DNA of 64,000 nt from Sipunculus nudus (lineage: Eukaryota > Annelida > Sipuncula > Golfingiida > Sipunculidae), in NCBI GenBank assembly GCA_026874595.1, contig CM049310.1:89285556-89349555 (forward strand), written 5' to 3'. Position numbers and translations under genes: made by a program. This document shows positions 46,101 through 61,100 of the stretch, one piece after another; position 1 is the stretch's first letter; the number at the start of each line of letters is the position of its first letter. The notes beneath the pieces were generated by a model that saw only the letters and a program-made list of their open reading frames with translations, made no database searches and was not told where the DNA came from.

Positions 46101-49100
46101 AGGCACTGTTATGTAGCCCGGGAACTAGTCTTCGTCCCTATGGGTTATAATCGTGTTTAAATTTGGGAGAATACATCATTTATGTGGTGTTTTCACAATA
46201 AGCAAAGCATAATCAAAACGTAAACAAAGTGTAAGCGAAGGAATTAGGACTTCATAAATGAGATTTTCGACCGTTTTTTGAAGTTATAATGTATTATTCA
46301 ACTTGTCAGGAGGCTTATTTATGACAGAAATCGTGCAAAACAGTAGAGATATTGTGATCAAATGAGAAAATAGGTCCCGAAAATCCATAATATCTCCTTA
46401 AAAAAAAGCAGAATTATACATTTCTGATTTTGATTGAACGAATTTGCTCTTTATTTTTATATTCATGTGCAGGAAGAGGCACTGTTATGTAGCCCGGGAA
46501 CTAGTCTTCGTCCCTATGGGTCATAATCGTGTTTAAATTTGAGAGAATACATCATTTATGTGGTGTTTTCACAATAAGCAAAGCATAATCAAAACGTAAA
46601 CAAAGTGTAAGCAAAGGAATTAGGACTTCATAAATGAGATTTTCGACCGTTTTCTGAAGTTATAATGTATTATTCAACTTGTCAGGAGGCTTATTTATGA
46701 CAGAAATTGTGCAAAACACCTGAGATATTAGGATCAAGTGAGAAAATAGGTCCCGAAAATCCATAATATCTCCTTTAAAAAAAAGTGAGAATTATACATT
46801 TCTGATTTTGATTGAACGAATTTGCTCTTTATTTTTATATTCATGTGCACGAAGAGGCACTGTTATGTAGCCGGGGAACTAGTCTTCGTCCCTATGGGTC
46901 ATAATCGTGTTTAAATTTGGGAGAATACATCATTTATGTGGTATTTTTACAATAAGCAAAGCATAAGCAAAACGTAAACAAAGTGTAAGCAAAGGAATTA
47001 GTACTTCATAAATAAGAGTTTCGACCGTTTTTTGAAGTTATAATGTATTATTCAACTTGTCAGGAGTCTTATTTATGACAGAAATCGTGCAAAACAGTAG
47101 AGATATTGTGATCAAATGAGAAAATAGGTCCCGAAAATCCATAATATCCAATTGAGAAAAAAGCAGAATTATACATTTCTGATTTTGATTGAACGAATTT
47201 GCTCTTTATTTTTATATTCATGTGCACGAACAGGCACTGTTATGTAGCCGGGGAACTAGTCTTCGTCCCTATGGGTCATAATCGTGTATAAATTTGGGAG
47301 AATACATCATTTATGTGGTGTTTTCACAATAAGCAAAGCACAATCAAAACGTAAACAAAGTGTTAGCAAAGGAATTAGCACTTCATAAATGAGATTTTCT
47401 ACCGTTTTTTGAAGTTATAATGTATTATTAGACGTGTCAGGAGTCTCATTTATTACAGAAATCGTGCAAAACAGTAGAGATATTGTGGTCAAATGAGAAA
47501 ATAGGTCCCGAAAATCCATAATATCCAATTGAGAAAAAAGCAGAATTATACATTTCTGATTTTGATTGAACGAATTTGCTCTTTATTTTTATATTGATGT
47601 GCACGAACAGGCACTGTTATGTAACCCGGGAACTAGTCTTCGTCCCTATGGGTCAAAATCGTGTTTAAATTTAGAAGAATACATCATTTATGTGGTGTTT
47701 TCACAATAAGCAAAGCACAAGCAAAACGTAAACAAAGTGTAAGCAAAGGAATTAGGACTTCATAAATGAGATTTTCGACCGTTTTCTGAAGTTATAATGT
47801 ATTATTCGACGTGTCAGGAGTCTTATTTATGACAGAAATCGTGCATAACTGTAGAGATATTGTGGTCAAATGAGAAAATAGGTCCCAAAAATCCATAATA
47901 TCCCATTAAGAAAAAAATCAGAATTATACATTTTTGATTTTGATTGAACGAATTTGCTATTTATTTTTATATTCATGTGCACGAACAGGCACTGTAATGT
48001 AGCCGGGGAACTAGTCTTTGTCCCTATGGGTCTTAATCGTGTTTAAATTTGGGAGAATACATCATTTATGTGGTATTTTTACAATAAGCAAAGCATAAGC
48101 AAAACGTAAACAAAGTGTAAGCAAAGGAATTAGGACTTCATAAATGAGATTTTCGACCGTTTTTTGAAGTTATAATGTATTATTCGACGTTTCAGGAGTC
48201 TTATTTATGACAGAAATCGTGCATAACTGTAGAGATATTGTGGTCAAATGAGAAAATAGGTCCCAAAAATCCATAATATCCCATTAAGAAAAAAATCAGA
48301 ATTATACATTTCTGAATTTGATTGAAAGAATTTGCTATTTATTTTTATATTCATGTGCACGAACAGGCACTGTTATGTAGCCGGGGAACTATTCTTCATC
48401 CCTATGGGTCAAAATCGTGTTTAAATTTGGGAGAATACATCATTTATGTGGTGTTTTTACAATAAGCAAAGCATAAGCAAAACGTAAACAAAGTGTAAGC
48501 AAAGGAATTAGGACTTCATAAATGAGATTTTCGTCCGTTTTTTGAAGTTATAATGTATTATTCAACTTGTCAGGAGTCTCATTTATGACAGAAATCGTGC
48601 AAAACAGTAGAGATATTGTGATCAAATGAGAAAATAGGTCCCGAAAATCGATAATATCTCCTTAAAAAAAGCAGAATTATACATTTCTGATTTTGATTGA
48701 ACGAATTTGCTCTTTATTTTTATATTCATGTGCACGAACAGGCACTGTTATGTAGCCGGGGAACTAGTCTTTGTCCCTATGGGTCATAATCGTGTTTAAA
48801 TTTGGGAGAATACATCATTTATGTGGTATTTTTACAATTAGCAAAGCATAATCAAAACGTAAACAAAGTGTAAGCAAAGGAATTATGACTTCATAAATGC
48901 GATTTTCGACCGTTTTCTGAAGTTATAATGTATTATTCAACTTGTCAGGAGTCTTATTTATGACAGAAATCGTGCAAAACACTAGAGATATTGTGATCAA
49001 ATGAGAAAATAGGTTCCGAAAATCCATAATATCTCCTTTAAAAAAAGCAGAATTATACATTTCTGATTTTGATTGAACGAATTTGCTCTTTATTTTTATA

Positions 49101-52100
49101 TTCATGTGCACGAACAGGCACTGTTATGTAGCCGGGGAAATAGTCTTCGTCCCTATGGGTCATAATCGTGTATAAATTTGGGAGAATACATCATTTATGT
49201 GGTATTTTTACTATAAGCAAAGCATAAGCAAAACGTAAACAAAGTGTAAGCAAAGGAATTAGGACTTCATAAATGAGATTTTCGACCGTTTTTTGAAGTT
49301 ATAATGTATTATTCGACGTTTCAGGAGTCTTATTTATGACAGAAATCGTGCATAACTGTAGAGATATTGTGGTCAAATGAGAAAATAGGTCCCAAAAATC
49401 CATAATATCCCATTAAGAAGAAAATCAGAATTATACATTTCTGAATTTGATTGAAAGAATTTGCTATTTATTTTTATATTCATGTGCACGAACAGGCACT
49501 GTTATGTAGCCGGGGAACTATTCTTCATCCCTATGGGTCAAAATCGTGTTTAAATTTGGGAGAATACATCATTTATGTGGTGTTTTTACAATAAGCAAAG
49601 CATAAGCAAAACGTAAACAAAGTGTAAGCAAAGGAATTAGGACTTCATAAATGAGATTTTCGACCGTTTTTTGAAGTTATAATGTATTATTCAACTTGTC
49701 AGGAGTCTCATTTATGACAGAAATCGTGCAAAACAGTAGAGATATTGTGATCAAATGAGAAAATAGGTCCCGAAAATCCATAATATCTCCTTAAAAAAAG
49801 CAGAATTATACATTTCTGATTTTGATTGAACGAATTTGCTCTTTATTTTTATATTCATGTGCAGGAAGAGGCACTGTTATGTAGCCCGGGAACTAGTCTT
49901 CGTCCCTATGGGTCATAATCGTGTTTAAATTTGGGAGAATACATCATTTATGTGGTGTTTTCACAATAAGCAAAGCATAATCAAAACGTAAACAAAGTGT
50001 AAGCAAAGGAATTAGGACTTCATAAATGAGATTTTCGACCGTTTTTTGAAGTTATAATATATTATTCAACTTGTCAGGAGGCTTATTTATGACAGAAATC
50101 GTGTAAAACAGTAGAGATATTGTGATCAAATGAGAAAATAGGTCCCGAAAATCCATAATATCTCCTTTAAAAAAGCAGAATTATACATTTCTGATTTTGA
50201 TTGAACGAATTTGCTCTTTATTTTTATCTTCATGTGCAGGAAGAGGCACTGTTATGTAGCCCGGGAACTAGTCTTCGTCCCTATGGGTCATAATCGTGTT
50301 TAAATTTTAGGAGAATACATCATTTATGTGGTGTTTTCACAATAAGCAAAGCATAATCAAAACGTAAACAAAGTGTAAGCAAAGGAATTAGGACTTCATA
50401 AATGAGATATTCGACCGTTTTCTGAAGTTATAATGTATTATTCAACTTGTCAGGAGGCTTATTTATGACAGAAATCGTGCAAAACACTAGAGATATTAGG
50501 ATCAAGTGAGAAAATAGGTCCCGAAAATCCATAATATCTCCTTTAAAAAAAAGTGAGAATTATACATTTCTGATTTTGATTGAACGAATTTGCTCTTTAT
50601 TTTTATATTCATGTGCACGAAGAGGCACTGTTATGTAGCCGGGGAACTAGTCTTCGTCCCTATGGGTCATAATCGTGTTTAAATTTGGGAGAATACATCA
50701 TTTATGTGGTATTTTTACAATAAGCAAAGCATAAGCAAAACGTAAACAAAGTGTAAGCAAAGGAATTAGTACTTCATAAATAAGAGTTTCGACCGTTTTT
50801 TGAAGTTATAATGTATTATTCAACTTGTCAGGAGTCTTATTTATGACAGAAATCGTGCAAAACAGTAGAGATATTGTGATCAAATGAGAAAATAGGTCCC
50901 GAAAATCCATAATATCCAATTGAGAAAAAAGCAGAATTATACATTTCTGATTTTGATTGAACGAATTTGCTCTTTATTTTTATATTCATGTGCACGAACA
51001 GGCACTGTTATGTAGCCGGGGAACTAGTCTTCGTCCCTATGGGTCATAATCGTGTTTAAATTTGGGAGAATACATCATTTATGTGGTGTTTTTACAATAA
51101 GCTAAGCATAAGCAAAACGTAAACAAAGTGTAAGCAAAGGAATTAGGACTTCATAAATGCGATTTTCGACCGTTTTCTGAAGTTATAATGTATTATTCGA
51201 CGTGTCAGGAGTCTTATTTATGACAGAAATCGTGCAAAACAGTAGAGATATTGTGGTCAAATGAGAAAATAGGTCCCAAAAATCCATAATATCCCATTAA
51301 GAAAAAAATCAGAATTATACATTTCTGAATTTGATTGAAAGAATTTGCTATTTATTTTTATATTCATGTGCAAGAACAGGCACTGTTATGTAGCCGGGGA
51401 ATTAGTCTTCGTCCCTATGGATCATAATCGTGTTTAAATTTGGGAGAATGCATAATTTATGTGGTATTTTTACAATAAGCAAAGCATAAGCAAAACGTAA
51501 ACAAAGTGTAAGCAAAGGAATTAGGACTTCATAAATAAGAGTTTCGACCGTTTTTTGAAGTTATAATGTATTATTCAACTTGTCAGGAGTCTTATTTATG
51601 ACAGAAATCGTGCAAAACAGTAGAGATATTGTGATCAAATGAGAAAATAGGTCCCGAAAATCCATAATATCCAATTGAGAAAAAAGCAGAATTATACATT
51701 TCTGATTTTGATTGAACGAATTTGCTCTTTATTTTTATATTCATGTGCACGAACAGGCACTGTTATGTAGCCGGGGAACTAGTCTTCGTCCCTATGGGTC
51801 ATAATCGTGTTTAAATTTGGGAGAATACATCATTTATGTGGTGTTTTTACAATAAGCAAAGCATAAGCAAAACGTAAACAAAGTGTAAGCAAAGGAATTA
51901 GGACTTCATAAATGCGATTTTCGACCGTTTTCTGAAGTTATAATGTATTATTCGACGTGTCAGGAGTCTTATTTATGACAGAAATCGTGCAAAACAGTAG
52001 AGATATTGTGGTCAAATGAGAAAATAGGTCCCAAAAATCCATAATATCCCATTAAGAAAAAAATCAGAATTATACATTTCTGAATTTGATTGAAAGAATT

Positions 52101-55100
52101 TGCTATGTATTTTTATATTCATGTGCAAGAACAGGCACTGTTATGTAGCCGGGGAATTAGTCTTCGTCCCTATGGATCATAATCGTGTTTAAATTTGGGA
52201 GAATACATAATTTATGTGGTATTTTTACAATAAGCAAAGCATAAGCAAAACGTAAACAAAGTGTAAGCAAAGGAATTAGGACTTCATAAATGAGATTTTC
52301 GACCATTTTTTGAAGTTATAATGTATTATTCAACTTGTCAGGAGGCTTATTTATGACAGAAATCGTGCAAAACACTAGAGATATTGTGATCAAGTGTGAA
52401 AATAGGTTCCGAAAATCCATAATATCTCCTTTAAAAAAAGGCAGAATTATACATTTCTGATTTTGATTGAACGAATTTGCTCTTTATTTTTATATTCATG
52501 TGCACGAACAGGCACTGTTATGTAGCCGGGGAACTAGTCTTCGTCCCTATGGGTCATAATCGTGTTTAAATTTGGGAGAATACATCATTTATGTGGTATT
52601 TTTACAATTAGCAAAGCATAATCAAAACGTAAACAAAGTGTAAGCAAAGGAATTATGACTTCATAAATGCGATTTTCGACCGTTTTCTGAAGTTATAATG
52701 TATTATTCAACTTGTCAGGAGTCTTATTTATGACAGAAATCGTGCAAAACACTAGAGATATTGTGATCAAATGAGAAAATAGGTTCCGAAAATCCATAAT
52801 ATCTCCTTTAAAAAAAGGCAGAATTATACATTTCTGATTTTGATTGAACGAATTTGCTCTTTATTTTTATATTCATGTGCACGAACAGGCACTGTTATGT
52901 AGCCGGGGAACTAGTCTTCGTCCCTATGGGTCATAATCGTGTATAAATTTGGGAGAATACATCATTTATGTGGTGTTTTCACAATAAGCAAAGCACAATC
53001 AAAACGTAAACAAAGTGTTAGCAAAGGAATTAGCACTTCATAAATGAGATTTTCTACCGTTTTTTGAAGTTATAATGTATTATTAGACGTGTAAGGAGTC
53101 TCATTTATTACAGAAATCGTGCAAAACAGTAGAGATATTGTGGTCAAATGAGAAAATAGGTCCCAAAAATCCCTAATATCCCATTAAGAAAAAAAATCAG
53201 AATTATACATTTCTGATTTTGATTGAACGAATTTGCTCTTTATTTTTATATTCATGTGCACGAACAGGCACTGTTATGTAACCCGGGAACTAGTCTTCGT
53301 CCCTATGGGTCAAAATCGTGTTTAAATTTAGAAGAATACATCATTTATGTGGTGTTTTCACAATAAGCAAAGCACAAGCAAAACGTAAACATAGTGTAAG
53401 CAAAGGAATTAGGACTTCATAAATGAGATTTTCGACCGTTTTTTGAAGTTATAATGTATTATTCGACGTGTCATGAGGCATATTTATGACAGAAATCGTG
53501 CAAAACAGTAGAGATATTGTGGTCAAATGAGAAAATAGGTCCCAAAAATCCCTAATATCCCATTAAGAAAAAAAATCAGAATTATACATTTCTGATTTTG
53601 ATTGAACGAATTTGCTCTTTATTTTTATATTCATGTGCACGAACAGGCACTGTTATGTAACCCGGGAACTAGTCTTCGTCCCTATGGGTCAAAATCGTGT
53701 TTAAATTTAGAAGAATACATCATTTATGTGGTGTTTTCACAATAAGCAAAGCACAAGCAAAACGTAAACAAAGTGTAAACAAAGGAATTAGGACTTCATG
53801 AATGCGACTTTTGACCGTTTTCTGAAGTTATAATGTATTATTCAACTTGTCAGGAGGCTTATTTATGACAGAAATCGTGCAAAACACTAGAGATATTGTG
53901 ATCAAGTGAGAAAATAGGTTCCGAAAATCCATAATATCTCCTTTAAAAAAAGGCAGAATTATACATTTCTGATTTTGATTGAACGAATTTGCTCTTTATT
54001 TTTTTATATTCATGTGCACGAACAGGCACTGTTATGTAGCCGGGGAACTAGTCTTCGTCCCTATGGGTCATAATCGTGTTTAAATTTGGGAGAATACATC
54101 ATTTATGTGGTATTTTTACAATTAGCAAAGCATAATCAAAACGTAAACAAAGTGTAAGCAAAGGAATTATGACTTCATAAATGCGATTTTCGACCGTTTT
54201 CTGAAGTTATAATGTATTATTCAACTTGTCAGGAGTCTTATTTATGACAGAAATCGTGCAAAACACTAGAGATATTGTGATCAAATGAGAAAATAGGTTC
54301 TGAAAATCCATAATATCTCCTTTAAAAAAAGCAGAATTATACATTTCTGATTTTGATTGAACGAATTTGCTCTTTATTTTTATATTCATGTGCACGAACA
54401 GGCACTGTTATGTAGCCGGGGAACTAGTCTTCGTCCCTATGGGTCATAATCGTGTATAAATTTGGGAGAATACATCATTTATGTGGTGTTTTCACAATAA
54501 GCAAAGCATAATCAAAACGTAAACAAAGTGTAAGCAAAGGAATTAGGACTTCAAAAATGAGATTTTCGACCGTTTTCTGAAGTTATAATGTATTATTCGA
54601 CGTATCAGGAGTCTTATTTATGACAGAAATCGTGCAAAACAGTAGAGATATTGTGATCAAAAGAGAAAATAGGTCCAAAAAATCCAAAATATCCCATTAA
54701 GAAAAAAATCAGAATTATACATTTCTGATTTTGATTGAACGAATTTGCTCTTTATTTTTATATTCATGTGCAAGAACAGGCACTGTTATGTAGCCGGGGA
54801 AATAGTCTTCGTCCCTATGGGTCATAATCGTGTTTAAATTTGGGGGAATACATCATTTATGTGGTGTTTTTACAATAAGCAAAGCATAAGCAAAACGTAA
54901 ACAAAGTGTAAGCAAAGGAATTAGGACTTCATAAATGCGATTTTCGACCGTTTTCTGAAGTTATAATGTATTATTCGACGTGTCAGGAGTCTTATTTATG
55001 ACAGAAATCGTGCAAAACACTAGAGATTTTGTAGTCAAATGAGAAAATAGGTCCCAACAATCCATAATATCCCATTAAGAAAAAAATCAGAATTATACAT

Positions 55101-55190
55101 TTCTGATTTTGATTGAACGAATTCGCTATTTATTTTTATATTCATGTGCACGAACAGGCACTGTTATGTAGCCCGGGAACTAGTCTTCGT
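40117..55190 (+). repeat. higher-order block, copy 2 (about 40 monomers)
   Basis: It starts directly after copy 1 with the same CCCTATGTGTTATAATCG monomer and repeats copy 1's rare variants in order: GGACCATAAATG (43,985), CACCTGAGATATTAGG (46,717), ATTTTAGGAG (50,305) and CAAGTGTGAAAATAGG (about 52,393). The offset changes stepwise: 15,834, then about 16,208, about 16,585 and back to about 15,076. That fits gain of one 374-bp monomer near 41.3 kb, gain of one more between 44 and 46.7 kb, and absence of the 1,511-bp four-mer. The junction is direct and in the same orientation. Confidence 0.85.
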
Positions 55191-58100
55191 CCCTATGGGT
55201 CATAATCGTGTTTAAATTTGGGAGAATACATCATTTATGTGGTGTTTTTACAATAAGGAAAGCATAAGCAAAACGTAAACAAAGTGTAAGCAAAGGAATT
55301 AGGACTTCATAAATGCGATTTTCGACCGTTTTCTGAAGTTATATTGTATTATTCGACGTGTCAGAAGTCTTATTTATGACAGAAATCGTGCAAAACAGTA
55401 GAGATATTGTGGTCAAATGAGAAAATAGGTCCCAAAAATCCATAATATCCCATTAAGAAAAAAATCAGAATTATACATTTTTGATTTTGATTGAACGAAT
55501 TTGCTATTTATTTTTATATTCATGTGCACGAACAGGCACTGTTATGTAGCCGGGGAACTAGTTTTCGTCCCTATGGGTCATAATCGTGTTTAAATTTGGG
55601 AGAATACATCATTTATGTGGTATTTTTACAATAAGCAAAGCATAAGCAAAACGTAAACAAAGTGTAAGCAAAGGAATTAGGACTTCATAAATGAGATTGT
55701 CGACCGTTTTTTGAAGTTATAATGTATTATTCGACGTGTCAGGAGTCTTATTTATGACAGAAATCGTGCATAACTGTAGAGATATTGTGGTCAAATGAGA
55801 AAATAGGTCCCAAAAATCCATAATATCCCATTAAGAAAAAAATCAGAATTATCCATTTCTGAATTTGATTGAACGAATTTGCTATTTATTTTTATATTCA
55901 TGTGCACGAACAGGCACTGTTATGTAGCCGGGGAATTAGTCTTCGTCCCTATGGGTCATAATCGTGTTTAATTTTGGGAGAATACATCATTTATGTGGTG
56001 TTTTTACAATAAGCAAAGCATAAGCAAAACGTAAACAAAGTGTAAGCAAAGGAATTAGGACTTCATAAATGCGATTTTCGACCGTTTTCTGAAGTTATAT
56101 TGTATTATTCGACGTGTCAGAAGTCTTATTTATGACAGAAATCGTGCAAAACAGTAGAGATATTGTGGTCAAATGAGAAAATAGGTCCCTAAAATCCATA
56201 ATATCCCATTAAGAAAAAAATCAGAATTATACATTTTTGATTTTGATTGAACGAATTTGCCATTTATTTTTATATTCATGTGCACGAACAGGCACTGTAA
56301 TGTAGCCGGGGAACTAGTCTTCGTCCCAATGGGTCATAATCGTGTTTAAATTTGGGAGAATACATCATTTATGTGGTATTTTTACAATTAGCAAAGCATA
56401 ATCAAAACGTAAACAAAGTGTAAGCAAAGGAATTAGGACTTCATAAATGAGATTTTCGACCGTTTTTTGAAGTTATAATGTATTATTCGACGTGTCAGGA
56501 GTCTTATTTATGACAGAAATCGTGCATAACACTAGAGATATTGTGATCAAATGAGAAAATAGGTTCCGAAAATCCATAATATCTCCTTTAAAAAAAGCAG
56601 AATTATACATTTCTGATTTTGATTGAACGAATTTGCTCTTTATTTTTATATTCATGTGCACGAACAGGCACTGTTATGTAGCCGGGGAACTAGTCTTCGT
56701 CCCTATGGGTCATAATCGTGTTTAAATTTGGGAGAATACATCATTTATGTGGTATTTTTACAATTAGCAAAGCATAATCAAAACGTAAACAAAGTGTAAG
56801 CAAAGGAATTATGACTTCATAAATGCGATTTTCGACCGTTTTCTGAAGTTATAATGTATTATTCAACTTGTCAGGAGTCTTATTTATGACAGAAATCGTG
56901 CAAAACACTAGAGATATTGTGATCAAATGAGAAAATAGGTTCCGAAAATCCATAATATCTCCTTTAAAAAAAGCAGAATTATACATTTCTGATTTTGATT
57001 GAACGAATTTGCTCTTTATTTTTATATTCATGTGCACGAACAGGCACTGTTATGTAGCCGGGGAACTAGTCTTCGTCCCTATGGGTCATAATCGTGTATA
57101 AATTTGGGAGAATACATCATTTATGTGGTGTTTTCACAATAAGCAAAGCATAATCAAAACGTAAACAAAATGTAAGCAAAGGAATTAGGACTTCAAAAAT
57201 GAGATTTTCGACCGTTTTCTGAAGTTATAATGTATTATTCGACGTATCAGGAGTCTTATTTATGACAGAAATCGTGCAAAACAGTAGAGATATTGTGGTC
57301 AAATGAGAAAATAGGTCCCAAAAATCCATAATATCCCATTAAGAAAAAAATCAGAATTATACATTTTTGATTTTGATTGAACGAATTTGCTATTTATTTT
57401 TATATTCATGTGCACGAACAGGCACTGTTATGTAGCCGGGGAACTAGTTTTCGTCCCTATGGGTCATAATCGTGTTTAAATTTGGGAGAATACATCATTT
57501 ATGTGGTATTTTTACAATAAGCAAAGCATAAGCAAAACGTAAACAAAGTGTAAGCAAAGGAATTAGGACTTCATAAATGAGATTGTCGACCGTTTTTTGA
57601 AGTTATAATGTATTATTCGACGTGTCAGGAGTCTTATTTATGACAGAAATCGTGCATAACTGTAGAGATATTGTGGTCAAATGAGAAAATAGGTCCCAAA
57701 AATCCATAATATCCCATTAAGAAAAAAATCAGAATTATCCATTTCTGAATTTGATTGAACGAATTTGCTATTTATTTTTATATTCATGTGCACGAACAGG
57801 CACTGTTATGTAGCCGGGGAATTAGTCTTCGTCCCTATGGGTCATAATCGTGTTTAATTTTGGGAGAATACATCATTTATGTGGTGTTTTTACAATAAGC
57901 AAAGCATAAGCAAAACGTAAACAAAGTGTAAGCAAAGGAATTAGGACTTCATAAATGCGATTTTCGACCGTTTTCTGAAGTTATATTGTATTATTCGACG
58001 TGTCAGAAGTCTTATTTATGACAGAAATCGTGCAAAACAGTAGAGATATTGTGGTCAAATGAGAAAATAGGTCCCTAAAATCCATAATATCCCATTAAGA

Positions 58101-61100
58101 AAAAAATCAGAATTATACATTTTTGATTTTGATTGAACGAATTTGCCATTTATTTTTATATTCATGTGCACGAACAGGCACTGTAATGTAACCGGGGAAC
58201 TAGTCTTCGTCCCAATGGGTCATAATCGTGTTTAAATTTGGGAGAATACATCATTTATGTGGTATTTTTACAATTAGCAAAGCATAATCAAAACGTAAAC
58301 AAAGTGTAAGCAAAGGAATTAGGACTTCATAAATGAGATTTTCGACCGTTTTTTGAAGTTATAATGTATTATTCGACGTGTCAGGAGTCTTATTTATGAC
58401 AGAAATCGTGCATAACACTAGAGATATTGTGATCAAATGAGAAAATAGGTTCCGAAAATCCATAATATCTCCTTTAAAAAAAGCAGAATTATACATTTCT
58501 GATTTTGATTGAACGAATTTGCTCTTTATTTTTATATTCATGTGCACGAACAGGCACTGTAATGTAGCCGGGGAACTAGTCTTCGTCCCAATGGGTCATA
58601 ATCGTGTTTAAATTTGGGAGAATACATCATTTATGTGGTGTTTTCACAATAAGCAAAGCATAATCAAAACGTAAACAAAGTGTAAGCAAAGGAATTAGGA
58701 CTTCAAAAATGAGATTTTCGACCGTTTTCTGAAGTTATAATGTATTATTCGACGTATCAGGAGTCTTATTTATGACAGAAATCGTGCAAAACAGTAGAGA
58801 TATTGTGATCAAATGAGAAAATAGGTCCAAAAAATCCAAAATATCCCATTAAGAAAAAAATCAGAATTATACATTTCTGATTTTGATTGAACGAATTTGC
58901 TCTTTATTTTTATATTCATGTGCACGAACAGGCACTGTTATATAGCCGGGGAACTAGTCTTCGTCCCTATGGGTCATAATCGTGTTTAAATTTGGGGGAA
59001 TACATCATTTATGTGGTGTTTTTACAATAAGCAAAGCATAAGCAAAACGTAAACAAAGTGTAAGCAAAGGAATTAGGACTTCATAAATGCGATTTTCGAC
59101 CGTTTTCTGAAGTTATAATGTATTATTCAACTTGTCAGGAGTCTTATTTATGACAGAAATCGTGCAAAACACTAGAGATATTGTGATCAAATGAGAAAAT
59201 AGGTTCCGAAAATCCATAATATCTCCTTTAAAAAAAGGCAGAATTATACATTTCTGATTTTGATTGAACGAATTTGCTCTTTATTTTTATATTCATGTGC
59301 ACGAACAGGCACTGTTATGTAGCCGGGGAACTAGTCTTCGTCCCTATGGGTCATAATCGTGTATAAATTTGGGAGAATACATCATTTATGTGGTGTTTTC
59401 ACAATAAGCAAAGCACAATCAAAACGTAAACAAAGTGTTAGCAAAGGAATTAGCACTTCATAAATGAGATTTTCTACCGTTTTTTGAAGTTATAATGTAT
59501 TATTAGACGTGTAAGGAGTCTCATTTATTACAGAAATCGTGCAAAACAGTAGAGATATTGTGGTCAAATGAGAAAATAGGTCCCAAAAATCCCTAATATC
59601 CCATTAAGAAAAGAAAATCAGAATTATACATTTCTGATTTTGATTGAACGAATTTGCTCTTTATTTTTATATTCATGTGCACGAACAGGCACTGTTATGT
59701 AACCCGGGAACTAGTCTTCGTCCCTATGGGTCAAAATCGTGTTTAAATTTAGAAGAATACATCATTTATGTGGTGTTTTCACAATAAGCAAAGCACAAGC
59801 AAAACGTAAACATAGTGTAAGCAAAGGAATTAGGACTTCATAAATGAGATTTTCGACCGTTTTTTGAAGTTATAATGTATTATTCGACGTGTCATGAGGC
59901 ATATTTATGACAGAAATCGTGCAAAACAGTAGAGATATTGTGGTCAAATGAGAAAATAGGTCCCAAAAATCCCTAATATCCCATTAAGAAAAAAAATCAG
60001 AATTATACATTTCTGATTTTGATTGAACGAATTTGCTCTTTATTTTTATATTCATGTGCACGAACAGGCACTGTTATGTAACCCGGGAACTAGTCTTCGT
60101 CCCTATGGGTCAAAATCGTGTTTAAATTTAGAAGAATACATCATTTATGTGGTGTTTTCACAATAAGCAAAGCACAAGCAAAACGTAAACAAAGTGTAAA
60201 CAAAGGAATTAGGACTTCATGAATGCGACTTTTGACCGTTTTCTGAAGTTATAATGTATTATTCAACTTGTCAGGAGGCTTATTTATGACAGAAATCGTG
60301 CAAAACACTAGAGATATTGTGATCAAGTGAGAAAATAGGTTCCGAAAATCCATAATATCTCCTTTAAAAAAAGGCAGAATTATACATTTCTGATTTTGAT
60401 TGAACGAATTTGCTCTTTATTTTTATATTCATGTGCACGAACAGGCACTGTTATGTAGCCGGGGAACTAGTCTTCGTCCCTATGGGTCATAATCGTGTTC
60501 AATTTGGGAGAATACATCATTTATGTGGTATTTTTACAAATAGCAAAGCATAATCAAAACGTAAACAAAGTGTAAGCAAAGGAATTATGACTTCATAAAT
60601 GCGATTTTCGACCGTTTTCTGAAGTTATAATGTATTATTCAACTTGTCAGGAGTCTTATTTATGACAGAAATCGTGCAAAACACTAGAGATATTGTGATC
60701 AAATGAGAAAATAGGTTCCGAAAATCCATAATATCTCCTTTAAAAAAAGCAGAATTATACATTTCTGATTTTGATTGAACGAATTTGCTCTTTATTTTTA
60801 TATTCATGTGCACGAACAGGCACTGTTATGTAGCCGGGGAACTAGTCTTCGTCCCTATGGGTCATAATCGTGTATAAATTTTGGAGAATACATCATTTAT
60901 GTGGTGTTTTCACAATAAGCAAAGCATAATCAAAACGTAAACAAAGTGTAAGCAAAGGAATTAGGACTTCAAAAATGAGATTTTCGACCGTTTTCTGAAG
61001 TTATAATGTATTATTCGACGTATCAGGAGTCTTATTTATGACAGAAATCGTGCAAAACAGTAGAGATATTGTGATCAAAAGAGAAAATAGGTCCAAAAAA

